Positions 7,490-15,700 of a DNA stretch of 35,847 nucleotides are shown here, piece after piece. Under the pieces are notes generated by a model. It saw only the letters and a program-made list of their open reading frames with translations, had not been told where the DNA came from and made no database searches. Origin of the DNA: CAZZEX01 sp964653285 (lineage in GTDB: Bacteria; Chloroflexota; Anaerolineae; B4-G1); the NCBI GenBank assembly GCA_964653285.1, contig CAZZEX010000044.1:1-35847 (forward strand). The letters are read 5' to 3'. Position numbers and translations under genes: made by a program. Each line of letters begins with the position of its first letter. Positions within the stretch are counted from its first letter, which is position 1.

Positions 7490-8260
7490 ATGGATATCCA
7501 TCTGTACTTATCTGTGATACCCGAAGCGCTGATCGCTTCCATGTTGGCACCTGGGGAGTTCGGGGTCTACTATGCACTTGGGACTGCGAAGAAGTCACGC
7601 GGACAAGCCGTCTTCTTTGAAATTGATCCGGCTTTCAGACACGACTACTTTCGCATCGAAGAGGGTGTCCGGCGCTGTGTGCCCCACGAGGATGGAAGCC
7701 CGAAGGCCTCCATCTATATCTCTGTCTACCGTGTGTTAGAGCAAACCCCCCTGGATGTCATCCAAAGGCTCTATCTTGTGACCAAGGATGGACGGGTACT
7801 GGGCCTGGAATCGAGCGCAGAGTTCCCTGAGGACACAGAGGGGTTACACCTTTATCAGGAGATAGCGCCTGTACATCCTCTGGTAGTCAGTACCCTGGGC
7901 CCGCGTGAGTTTTACGATCTTATTGTCAAGAATCCAACGAGCCTGCTCTCCCTGCCGGCAATCTGTTTCGTAGAACTGCGACTGGATGAATTGGCCGAAG
8001 ACCCCGAACGTGGCGCTGTGCGGGACTTGCCCTATTCCAACATCGGCCATCTGCGCCAGTGTCTGATTGACCTGAGGACCAAGATCATCCACACCAAAAT
8101 GGTCAACCGCATCCAGCCAGCCTCGTTCCCATATCGCACGATCAAGAGCGGGGTCTTTGTGGGGAATGAGGAACGGCTCCTCTATTTCCCTTTGCCCTCG
8201 CAGGAGGAACTGCGTGCCAGACATTATCGTTGGTGGCGCTCTGCCAACATGGCGCTTTGA
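7490..8260 (+). CDS. Protein of unknown function upstream of the pyrophosphatase
   Basis: A 256-residue soluble protein without signal peptide or membrane helix. The ATG at 7490 (MDIHLYLSVIPEALIASML) has AGGGAGGAG at 7475-7483; the in-frame ATG at 7484 overlaps that site and is less likely. I do not recognise a domain. Features seen are an N-terminal segment PEALIASMLAPGEFGVYYALG, a central acidic part, and a C-terminus rich in Arg, Tyr and Trp (RARHYRWWRSANMAL). Codon use matches the GC-rich host rather than the island. It precedes the H+-pyrophosphatase gene by 147 nt on the same strand, with a GC hairpin between. A functional link is only suggested by position. Confidence 0.65.
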   Translation: MDIHLYLSVIPEALIASMLAPGEFGVYYALGTAKKSRGQAVFFEIDPAFRHDYFRIEEGVRRCVPHEDGSPKASIYISVYRVLEQTPLDVIQRLYLVTKDGRVLGLESSAEFPEDTEGLHLYQEIAPVHPLVVSTLGPREFYDLIVKNPTSLLSLPAICFVELRLDELAEDPERGAVRDLPYSNIGHLRQCLIDLRTKIIHTKMVNRIQPASFPYRTIKSGVFVGNEERLLYFPLPSQEELRARHYRWWRSANMAL

Positions 8261-8314
8261 TCCCGGCCGCTGTGTGCGGATATGTCGTCGGCTCTCAGGC
8301 CTGAAGTACTCAAA

Positions 8315-8335
8315 GCCCCGGCTCGTCGCCGGGGC
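8315..8335 (+). terminator. GC-rich hairpin between 7490 gene and pyrophosphatase
   Basis: GCCCCGGC (8315-8322) and GCCGGGGC (8328-8335) form a perfect 8-bp stem with loop TCGTC. It is preceded by CAAA and lacks a clean T-run downstream, so it may be an attenuating or imperfect terminator, or a palindromic repeat. Confidence 0.4.
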
Positions 8336-8407
8336 GGCTGCTGGATTAAGATCTTAACACGCACTGCGGATCCCATCTGAATCCACACTGTATCAGGAGG
8401 GACAAAC

Positions 8408-10492
8408 ATGCCAATATCTCAACCCTGGGTTTTTGTAGCCATTTTGGCGGGTATCGCTTCTGTCGGCGTCGCTACCTGGTTGTACAGATGGGTTAACCGG
8501 CAAGATGCCGGGTCCGAGCGGGCTCAGGAAGTCGCCTCTTGGATCCGAGAGGGGGCGAGATCCTACCTGCGTCGTCTGTACACGGCGCTCACTCTTGTCG
8601 CGGTCGCGCTGAGCGTCGTTATCGCTGTCGTGTTCAGCTTCGACATTGAGCACCTGGGCCTGGAGGCGGCTGCCGTCAATCCGTCGCGAGGCCTCACGAT
8701 GGCGCTGGCCTTCGTGGCTGGCGCGATATGTTCTGCCCTCGCCGGGTACATGGGTATGAACATCGCCGTGTCCGCCAATGTGCGAAGCGCAACAGCGGCC
8801 AATGAAAGTATCAACCGTGCTTTTCAGGTGGCCTTCTATGCCGGTTCGGTGATGGGCCTGGCCATGGTGGGATTGGCCGTCATCGGTATGAGTGTGATTT
8901 ATCTTATTACTGGTGATCCCGAGATCATCCTTGGCTTTAGCTTTGGCGCGTCGTCGTTGGCCTTGTTGGCCAAAGCGGGTGGTGGAATCTACACCAAGAC
9001 GGCCGACATCGCGGCCGACCTGGTGGGCAAGGTCGAGGTTGGCATCCCCGAGGATGACCCCCGCAACCCGGCAGTGGTCGCCGATAACGTCGGCGATAAC
9101 GTCGGTGACGTGGCCGGCATGGGGGCAGACATCTTCGATAGCTATGTGGCCAGTGCTGTGGCCGCGATGCTTTTGGGTGCCTCACTTTTTGCCAGTGACA
9201 GTCTGTTACAGACCAAGTACGTTGTATTGCCCCTGGTTTTGTGCACGTTGGGCATCGTCGCCTCGCTCGTCGGCATCCGGTTCGTGCGTGTGGGCAAGAG
9301 CGGTAAGCCGGGTAAGGCTCTCAATAGCGGGACGATCATCACCTGCGTGATCTTTGCCGTACTGGCTACTGCCGTTGTACTGCTGGGTGGCTATAACCTC
9401 GGTACGTTGTGGGCCACGCTGGCTGGGCTCGTCACCGGCATCGTCATCGGCTTTACTTCCGACTACTTCACCTCCGCGGAGAACCGGCCGGTGATCGAGA
9501 CGGCCCGGGTTTGCAGTTCCGGCGCGGCCATCAACATCATCACCGGCTTCAGTTACGGGCTGGTCAGCATCGTTCCCTCAGTCGTGGGCATCGTCGTGGC
9601 GACGTTGCTTTCTTACTACCTGGCGGAACTGTCCGGGATCAGCGGCATCTATGGGGTGGCCATCAGTGCGGTGGGGATGTTGTCCGTCAGTGGCATGATC
9701 GTTTCCTCCGACGCTTACGGGCCTATCGTGGACAACGCGCGGGGCATCGCCGAAATGGCCGGGATGTCGCAGGAGGTCATTGACACGACTGACGTGCTCG
9801 ATGCGGCCGGCAACACGGCCAAGGCGATCACCAAAGGTTTTGCGATCAGCGCTGCCGCCCTCACTGTCCTGGCACTCTTTTCGGCCTACGCGGAGGTGGT
9901 GGGAGCGAGGGGTGTGGAACTGTCCATCAGCCTGCGAGACCCTATTGTCGTCGCCGGTGTCCTATTGGGTGCGGCGACGCCACCGTTGTTCAGCGCTCTT
10001 ACCATGCTATCTGTCACGCACAATGCCTTCGATATGATTGAGGAAATCCGCCGGCAATTCCACGAACGCCCTGGCATCCTGGCGGGCACGGAAAAGCCCG
10101 ACTATGCGACCTGTGTGGGCCTGGCTGCCCGGGGGGCACTCACGTCTCTGGTGATACCGGCCTTCCTGGCTATCTTTCTCCCTGTTCTGGTTGGCGTCAT
10201 CCTCGGCCCCGAGGCCCTGGGGGGATTTCTGGGAGGGAGTATTTTCACTGGTGTCGTCTTCGCGTTGCTGATGTCCAACGCGGGGGGGCTATGGGACAAC
10301 GCTAAGAAGTTTGTTGAGTCGGGAGAGTTCGGTGGCCCTGGTTCTGATGCACACAAGGCGAGCATCGTCGGTGACACCGTCGGCGATCCGTTCAAAGATA
10401 CGGCCGGCCCCTCCCTCAACACGCTCATTACCGTGATGTCTTTGGTGTCTTCGCTGTTCGCTCCGATCATCGCTGCTTTCCATTTGTTCTAA
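8408..10492 (+). CDS. hppA: Membrane-bound H+-translocating pyrophosphatase (K+-independent type)
   Basis: A 694-residue integral membrane pyrophosphatase that couples PPi hydrolysis to cation pumping across the membrane. About 16 hydrophobic helices are visible. The catalytic signature ADLVGKVE is followed by PEDDPRNPAVVADNVGDNVGD, and a second acidic cluster near the C-terminus includes DNAKKF and GDTVGDPFKDTAGP. The subtype position reads GNTAKAIT: Lys472 and Thr475 stand where K+-dependent Na+ or H+ pumps have Ala and Gly, which predicts a K+-independent H+ pump. AGGAGG at 8395-8400 supports the ATG at 8408. In this neighbourhood it could recycle PPi made by biosynthesis and conserve energy; the polyphosphate polymerase gene lies 1.3 kb away on the other strand. 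Confidence 0.95.
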   Translation: MPISQPWVFVAILAGIASVGVATWLYRWVNRQDAGSERAQEVASWIREGARSYLRRLYTALTLVAVALSVVIAVVFSFDIEHLGLEAAAVNPSRGLTMALAFVAGAICSALAGYMGMNIAVSANVRSATAANESINRAFQVAFYAGSVMGLAMVGLAVIGMSVIYLITGDPEIILGFSFGASSLALLAKAGGGIYTKTADIAADLVGKVEVGIPEDDPRNPAVVADNVGDNVGDVAGMGADIFDSYVASAVAAMLLGASLFASDSLLQTKYVVLPLVLCTLGIVASLVGIRFVRVGKSGKPGKALNSGTIITCVIFAVLATAVVLLGGYNLGTLWATLAGLVTGIVIGFTSDYFTSAENRPVIETARVCSSGAAINIITGFSYGLVSIVPSVVGIVVATLLSYYLAELSGISGIYGVAISAVGMLSVSGMIVSSDAYGPIVDNARGIAEMAGMSQEVIDTTDVLDAAGNTAKAITKGFAISAAALTVLALFSAYAEVVGARGVELSISLRDPIVVAGVLLGAATPPLFSALTMLSVTHNAFDMIEEIRRQFHERPGILAGTEKPDYATCVGLAARGALTSLVIPAFLAIFLPVLVGVILGPEALGGFLGGSIFTGVVFALLMSNAGGLWDNAKKFVESGEFGGPGSDAHKASIVGDTVGDPFKDTAGPSLNTLITVMSLVSSLFAPIIAAFHLF

Positions 10493-10501
10493 ACTCTGTT
10501 C

Positions 10502-10762
10502 GTAACTACCCAGCCCTCGTCATTCTGAGCGACCGAAGGGAGCGAAGAATGTATCATCTCAATATGTAGGGGCGAACCCTCGTGGTCGCCCTCTTGGGCA
10601 GGTACAAGACCTGCCCCTACCCCGGTTTATTGAAAAGATACTGAAGAATCTCTGTTTCGGTAGCACCATGCGAGATTCCTCGTCGCTACGCTCCTCGGAA
10701 TGACGAATTCGAGAGTTTACGACTCCTACGCCTGGGTTAGTGCAAAGAGGGTGAGTAGTTAC
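10502..10762. repeat. Composite MITE-like repeat filling the gap after hppA
   Basis: The 291-nt gap holds nested repeats and no gene. The outer ends are GTAACTACCC (10502-10511) and the near-inverse GAGTAGTTAC (10753-10762). Inside, GTCATTCTGAGCG (10519-10531) and CTCGGAATGAC near 10694-10704 form a second pair of inverted ends. A third 55-bp palindrome is nested at 10566-10620. GTAACTACCCAG and the GTCATT...GGAATGAC pair recur at 11570-11719. Confidence 0.75.
10566..10620. repeat. TAGGGGC-family palindrome, paired copy
   Basis: It starts GTAGGGGC and ends GCCCCTAC. Two half units (10566-10592 and 10594-10620) are themselves hairpin-forming. Related single units lie inside genes at 13691, 22143 and 23151. 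Confidence 0.75.
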
Positions 10763-10783
10763 CTCTGTTCATTGTCTCATTGT

Positions 10784-11389
10784 TCATTGGAACGAAGTTC
10801 CCTGTGTTGTTGTGAGTCGGCCGTCCAGACCGATCTCACTCGCAATGCCTTGCATGGCCTCCAGCACCACGCCGACGTGTTCCCACAGTTCAACACCCAG
10901 TGCTTCAGCCGCCAGCGTGATTTCTTCCCGGTTAACCGCTGCGGCAAAGGCCCTGTCCTTCCACTTCTTGCGTACCGACTTGATTTTCACGTCCCGTATG
11001 TCTTTGGATGGGCGAACGAGGGCCACTGCTACCAAGAGGCCCGTGAGTTCGTCAACCGCGTGCAACGTCTTCGCCATCATTGTGTCGCGGGGGACGCCGG
11101 TTCCCCCATGTGAGAGGACCGTGTTGACAATCTCCTCAGAGTACCCCTTTTCGCGTAGAATGCGCCCACCAGAGTGCGGATGTTCGTCGGGGAACTGATC
11201 GTAATCGAAGTCGTGTACCAAACCAATAGCGCCCCACAGGTCTTCATCCTCGCCGAAGCGGCGGGCATAGGCGCGCATTGCAGCCTCAACGGCCAGCATG
11301 TGACGTATGTGGTTCTCAGTACTTCCGTACTCCTGGATCAGAGCCCACGCTTCTTCTCGTGTGATTGTATTTTTAGTGGAAAGTGTCAT
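10784..11389 (-). CDS. HD-domain hydrolase
   Basis: About 201 residues with an HD metal-phosphohydrolase pattern: H30, then HD at 59-60 (GLVHDFDYDQFPDEH), and a later Asp in LHAVDELTG. Such proteins often hydrolyse nucleotides or phosphate esters, but the substrate cannot be read from the motif. The ATG at 11389 has GGGAG six bases upstream; the in-frame ATG at 11422 lacks a site. It is monocistronic on the minus strand between two repeat elements. Its C-terminal codons abut the repeat cluster at 10762. Confidence 0.85.
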   Translation of the reverse strand: MTLSTKNTITREEAWALIQEYGSTENHIRHMLAVEAAMRAYARRFGEDEDLWGAIGLVHDFDYDQFPDEHPHSGGRILREKGYSEEIVNTVLSHGGTGVPRDTMMAKTLHAVDELTGLLVAVALVRPSKDIRDVKIKSVRKKWKDRAFAAAVNREEITLAAEALGVELWEHVGVVLEAMQGIASEIGLDGRLTTTQGTSFQ

Positions 11390-11428
11390 TATGTTCTCCC
11401 TTGTGCGTATTGAGGTAGTCATATTTTA

Positions 11429-11457
11429 CCCATCTTTCTCTCAAAGAGCAAATCACT
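11429..11457 (-). promoter_or_regulatory. Candidate promoter for the HD-domain gene
   Basis: Read on the minus strand, TTGCTC and TAAAAT are spaced 17 bp, about 40 nt before the HD gene start. The -10 is good and the -35 is weak. Confidence 0.35.
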
Positions 11458-11534
11458 TTTAGGTCAGTTTCTTCAAGGTTTTCCGCTGCAGGGCACACTG
11501 CTGTGGCTACTCTCCACGCCCATTGGGGAAGTGT

Positions 11535-11563
11535 TTGACATCCCCCCTGGCCCGATGTATACT
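11535..11563 (+). promoter_or_regulatory. Near-consensus sigma70 promoter for the stress protein/glucan synthase operon
   Basis: TTGACA (11535-11540) and TATACT (11558-11563) are separated by exactly 17 bp. Transcription would start near 11570, at the left end of the next repeat element, leaving a leader of about 230 nt that includes the MITE-like palindrome at 11612-11719. Confidence 0.65.
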
Positions 11564-11569
11564 GCAATC

Positions 11570-11719
11570 GTAACTACCCAGGCAAGCGGTAGAAATCACG
11601 TTGCGTGAGACGTCATTTCGAGCGGAGCGACACGAAGTGTCGCGGAGTCGAGAAATCTCCGTTATGAGTCAGGAGATCCCTCGACTCGGAGCGCTTCGCG
11701 CCCCTCGCTCGGAATGACA
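11570..11719. repeat. MITE-like inverted repeat, second copy
   Basis: GTAACTACCCAG (11570-11581) repeats the left end at 10502. A 108-bp element at 11612-11719 has ends GTCATTTCGAGCG and CGCTCGGAATGAC that match as inverted repeats at 12 of 13 positions. The arms stay similar inward for about 45 nt. The rest of the gap 11390-11797 holds a promoter but no gene. Confidence 0.7.
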
Positions 11720-11797
11720 GCTGCTCAATGTTGATAACAGGGGCGACGCACCTTCTGCGGCGTCAACAGGAAGGAAGGAAAGAAGGTATAAGGAACC

Positions 11798-12754
11798 ATG
11801 TTCGATCATATACTCGTTCCCCTGGACGGATCTCCCCTCGCCGAGTGTGTACTGCCTCACACTGTGGCGCTAGCCCAGGCCCTTGACGCCCGGGTCACGT
11901 TGCTGCGAGTCTTAGAGCGTGCCAACACTGTTGGCCGGACCCGGTTCATTGATCCGCTGGGCTGGCACATCCGCAAAGCCGAGGCTGGGGTCTACCTGGA
12001 TGGAGTGGCTGCCCGTCTGCAGGAAGTCGGTCTGCGAACGGAGAAGAGACTCCTGGAAGGTCGGGCGGCCGAGCGCGTCATCGAGTTCGCACACGGCCAA
12101 AACGTCAGCCTGATCCTTCTTAGCAGCCATGGACGGAGCGGCCTAAGTGGGTGGAACATCAGCGGCGTCGTCCAGAAAATCATTCTGCGGGCCTATATGC
12201 CGACGATGATCGTGCGGGCCTACCAGCCTGTTACCAGCGACCTGACAGCCTTGCGCTACCGGCGGCTGCTGGTTCCGCTGGACGGCTCGCAGCGGGCCGA
12301 GTGCGTCTTGCCGCTGGCGACCGCCCTGGCTCGCTTCCGCGAATCCCGACTCCTGTTGACACACGTGGTGTGCGGGCCGGCAATGCCCCGCCGCGCGCTT
12401 CACACGCAGGAAGAGATCGGGTTGGCAGACCGGATCACGGAGCGCAACCGGCTAGAAGCGACCCGCTACCTGGAGCGACTGCAGTCCCGGCTGTCCGGGG
12501 GTGTGCAAATTTGTCTACTTGTCAGCGATTGCGCCACAGCAGCGCTGCACGAGTTGGTCTCGCAAGAGAACATAGACCTGGTCGTGTTGGGCGCTCACGG
12601 TTATTCCGGTGGGACCCAATGGCCTTATGGCAGCGTGGCTCTCAATTTCATCGCCTACGGTACCACTCCGCTGCTGATCGTGCAGGATCTTTCTCAGGAC
12701 GAAGCGGAGAGGACACAGGCTGAAATGGCCGCCAGGGAGCACAAAGGGCACTAA
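11798..12754 (+). CDS. Tandem universal stress protein (two UspA domains)
   Basis: A 318-residue cytoplasmic protein with two Usp folds. Domain 1 (about 1-147) begins FDHILVPLDGSPLAECVLP and contains LLSSHGRSGLSGW. Domain 2 (about 155-300) begins YRRLLVPLDGSQRAECVLP and contains VVLGAHGYSGG followed by YGSVA. The ATP-type Gly-rich loop looks complete in domain 2. In domain 1 the expected Gly-Ser reads Ser-Gly, so that site may be weaker. The ATG at 11798 has AAGGA just upstream. The stop is 3 nt before the giant glucan-synthase-like gene, so the two are almost certainly co-transcribed, which ties the big enzyme to a stress response. Confidence 0.9.
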   Translation: MFDHILVPLDGSPLAECVLPHTVALAQALDARVTLLRVLERANTVGRTRFIDPLGWHIRKAEAGVYLDGVAARLQEVGLRTEKRLLEGRAAERVIEFAHGQNVSLILLSSHGRSGLSGWNISGVVQKIILRAYMPTMIVRAYQPVTSDLTALRYRRLLVPLDGSQRAECVLPLATALARFRESRLLLTHVVCGPAMPRRALHTQEEIGLADRITERNRLEATRYLERLQSRLSGGVQICLLVSDCATAALHELVSQENIDLVVLGAHGYSGGTQWPYGSVALNFIAYGTTPLLIVQDLSQDEAERTQAEMAAREHKGH

Positions 12755-12757
12755 AGC

Positions 12758-15700
12758 ATGCCAAACAGTGAGCCTGATCTGAGCGCACCAACGGATAGTG
12801 TCCCTGGCCTGCGCCATCCCGAGCCTGTCGAGAGATCGGAGAGCCGGGCTGGACTCGGTGGCGGTGCGTTGGGCGCGAACCAACTGGAGCACCTGGCGTT
12901 TCGGCTGGCCGAAAGCCACGTTGTCTCTCGCCGTTCCAGGCCCAGACCCTCGCTTGTGGGTCGTCTCCAGGAACGGGAATCGCTCTTGCGCGACGCCTAC
13001 GAGCATTTCGGACAGGCGTCTGAGGCGCAACGTGCCCTCTCCTACGCAGCCGAATGGCTGCTGGACAACTTCTACGTAGTACAACAGGCGCTGCGCCAGG
13101 TTCGCGAGGATATGCCGGAGGGCTACTATCGCCAGTTACCCAGACTGGGCACGTCCCCCTTCGAAGGTCATCCCCGCGTCTATGCACTGGCGCGAGGGGT
13201 GATTGGCCACTGTGAGAACTCGCTTGACCTTGACCGGGTGACGCACTTCGTGCACGCCTATCAACAGGTTACACCGCTGACGATGGGTGAACTGTGGGCG
13301 CTGCCAACGATGCTGCGCCTGGGAGTCTTGGATTGTCTGACTCAGGCGGTCGCCCGCGTCATGGGACTGCCGGAACGAGGCGCTGGGGAACCTCCTGTTT
13401 TTGTGCCTTTGCCCCACGATCTGGCAGACGACACAATTGTCGCGAACTGTATCCTCAGCCTGCGTATGCTGGCGACGCAGGATTGGAAGGTGTTCTTCGA
13501 AAGCATCAGCCGAGTGGAGATGATATTGCACCGTGACCCGGCTGGTGTCTATGCCCGCATGGACTTTGATACACGCGATCGCTATCGCGACATTGTCGAG
13601 GAACTGGCTCTAGCGACGGGCCGGGGTGAGGAAGAAGTCGCACGGGAAGCGGTTCGGCTAGCCCAAAGCGAATCCACGTCTTTTCAAAGAGTAAGGGCGA
13701 ACCCTTGCGATTGCCCCTCTCGTGCAGCCCACATCGGTTTCTATCTCCTGGACGCTGGCCGCACTCAACTTGAGGCCTGCCTGGGCTATCGTCCCCCTTT
13801 GGGCGTCCGTCTGCGGCGCTGGCTGTTTGGTCATCCCGCTCTGGCGTACCTGGGCAGCATTGTTCTGCTTACCCTGATCATCCTGCTCGGTCTGGTGTGC
13901 TACGGGTTTGTCGCTGGCGGGACTCTTGTGCAACTGATAGGAGTGGGCCTGCTGGTCTTATTACCCGCTACGGCCGTGGCTGTCAGCCTGGTCAACTGGC
14001 TGATTACCCACACAGTGCCGTCCCGGGTGTTACCTAAGATGGACTTCCGGGAAGCCGTTCCTGTCGAATGCAGCACGGTGGTGGTAATCCCTGCACTCCT
14101 GACCGATGCCAGCGAAGTCCAACCTCTGCTCCGGCAGTTGGAACTTCACTTTCTAGGCAACGAGGATCCCCACCTGCGCTTTGCGCTGCTCACCGATTTC
14201 GCTGACGCGCCACAAAAGCACATGCCGGGCGATGACGCATTGCTTGAGCAGGTCAAGGCCGGTATCCTGGCCCTCAATAGGAAATACGGCCGGCGAGCCG
14301 TTGGTCCCTTTTACCTCTTCCACCGCGAGCGAGAGTGGAACCCGGCTGAGGACTGCTGGATGGGCTGGGAGCGCAAACGGGGCAAGTTGGTCGAGTTCAA
14401 CCGCCTGCTTGGCGGGAAGGAAACTTCCTATAACGTGCAGGTGGGGGACCTCGACGTCCTGCCGGAGACCAGGTACGCCATCACGCTGGATGCGGATACG
14501 CTCCTGCCTCAGGACGGTGCCTGCCGTCTGATTGCTACCATGGCGCATCCCCTGAATCGGGCCGCATTTGATCCCGAAAGCGGTGCTGTGGTCGCCGGGT
14601 ACACTGTACTCCAGCCTCGCGTGGAGATCAAGCCGGCCATCGCTGCACGGTCGCTGTTCACGCGGGCCTTCTCCGGGGATACCGGGTTAGATCTATACAC
14701 GCGGGCAGTATCCGACGTGTACCAGGACTTCTTTGGCGAGGGAATCTATGCCGGCAAGGGCATCTATGATGTGGCCGCTTTTGAGCGCAGCCTGGCCACA
14801 CGGGTGCCCGAAAATGCTCTGCTCAGCCACGACCTGTTTGAGGGAGTCCACGGGCGCACCGGGCTGGTGACAGACGTGATCCTGTATGAAGACTATCCCT
14901 CACACTATCTCGCCTACACGCGCCGGTTGCACCGGTGGGTGCGTGGGGATTGGCAACTGTTGCCCTGGCTGTGGCCCAGAGTTCCCTGTGGGGACGGCGA
15001 GAGGATGCCCAATAGTCTCTCAGTGCTCGACCGCTGGAAGATATTGGACAATCTGCGCCGCAGCCTGTTGACGCCAGCGCTGTTGGCCCTGTTGATCGGC
15101 GGGTGGTTATGGTTGCCCGGATCGGCGCTGGTATGGACGCTGGTAGGGCTGCTGGCGTTGGCCGTGCCGGTCTTTTCTGGCATAGTGACCGCGTTGATTC
15201 AGGGGTTGCGGGGAGCGTCTTTGACTGGGGCTGTACAGTCGTTAGGGGTGGATGCTTTCCGTTGGCTGTTGGCGCTGACTTTTCTCCCCTACGAGGCCTT
15301 CATCATACTCGATGCGATCGCGTGCACCCTGCATCGCCTGGCCATCACCCGCAAGCGGTTGTTGCAGTGGACCACGGCTGCACATACGGTCCGCCTGTTC
15401 GGCAAAGAGACGAAGTTGGGGTTACTCTGGAAAAGGATGGGCCTCGTGCCATTTCTGACCCTGGCGCTGACTTGGGTGCTGACCTGGCTGGTGCGACAGG
15501 CGCTGATCAAACCGGCGGCGTTGCTAGTTGCTGTGCCGCTGCTATTCATGTGGGTTGAATCCCCCCACGTAGCCTATTGGATCAGCCGGCCTGTAACTCA
15601 CAAACGCGCTCCGCTTTCCGCCGACCAGCGCCAGCAGTTGCGCTGCCTGGCTCGCCGCACCTGGCTCTATTTCGAGCGATTTGTCGGCCCGGACGATCAC

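Noticed and set aside
7484..10492. Operon of the 7490 gene and hppA as a certain unit
   Set aside because: A strong GC hairpin lies in the 147-nt gap, so co-transcription cannot be assumed.
14181..14531. Additional overlapping + frames inside the glucan synthase gene
   Set aside because: Arg/Ser-rich translations typical of the alternative frames of a GC-rich gene, without ribosome sites.
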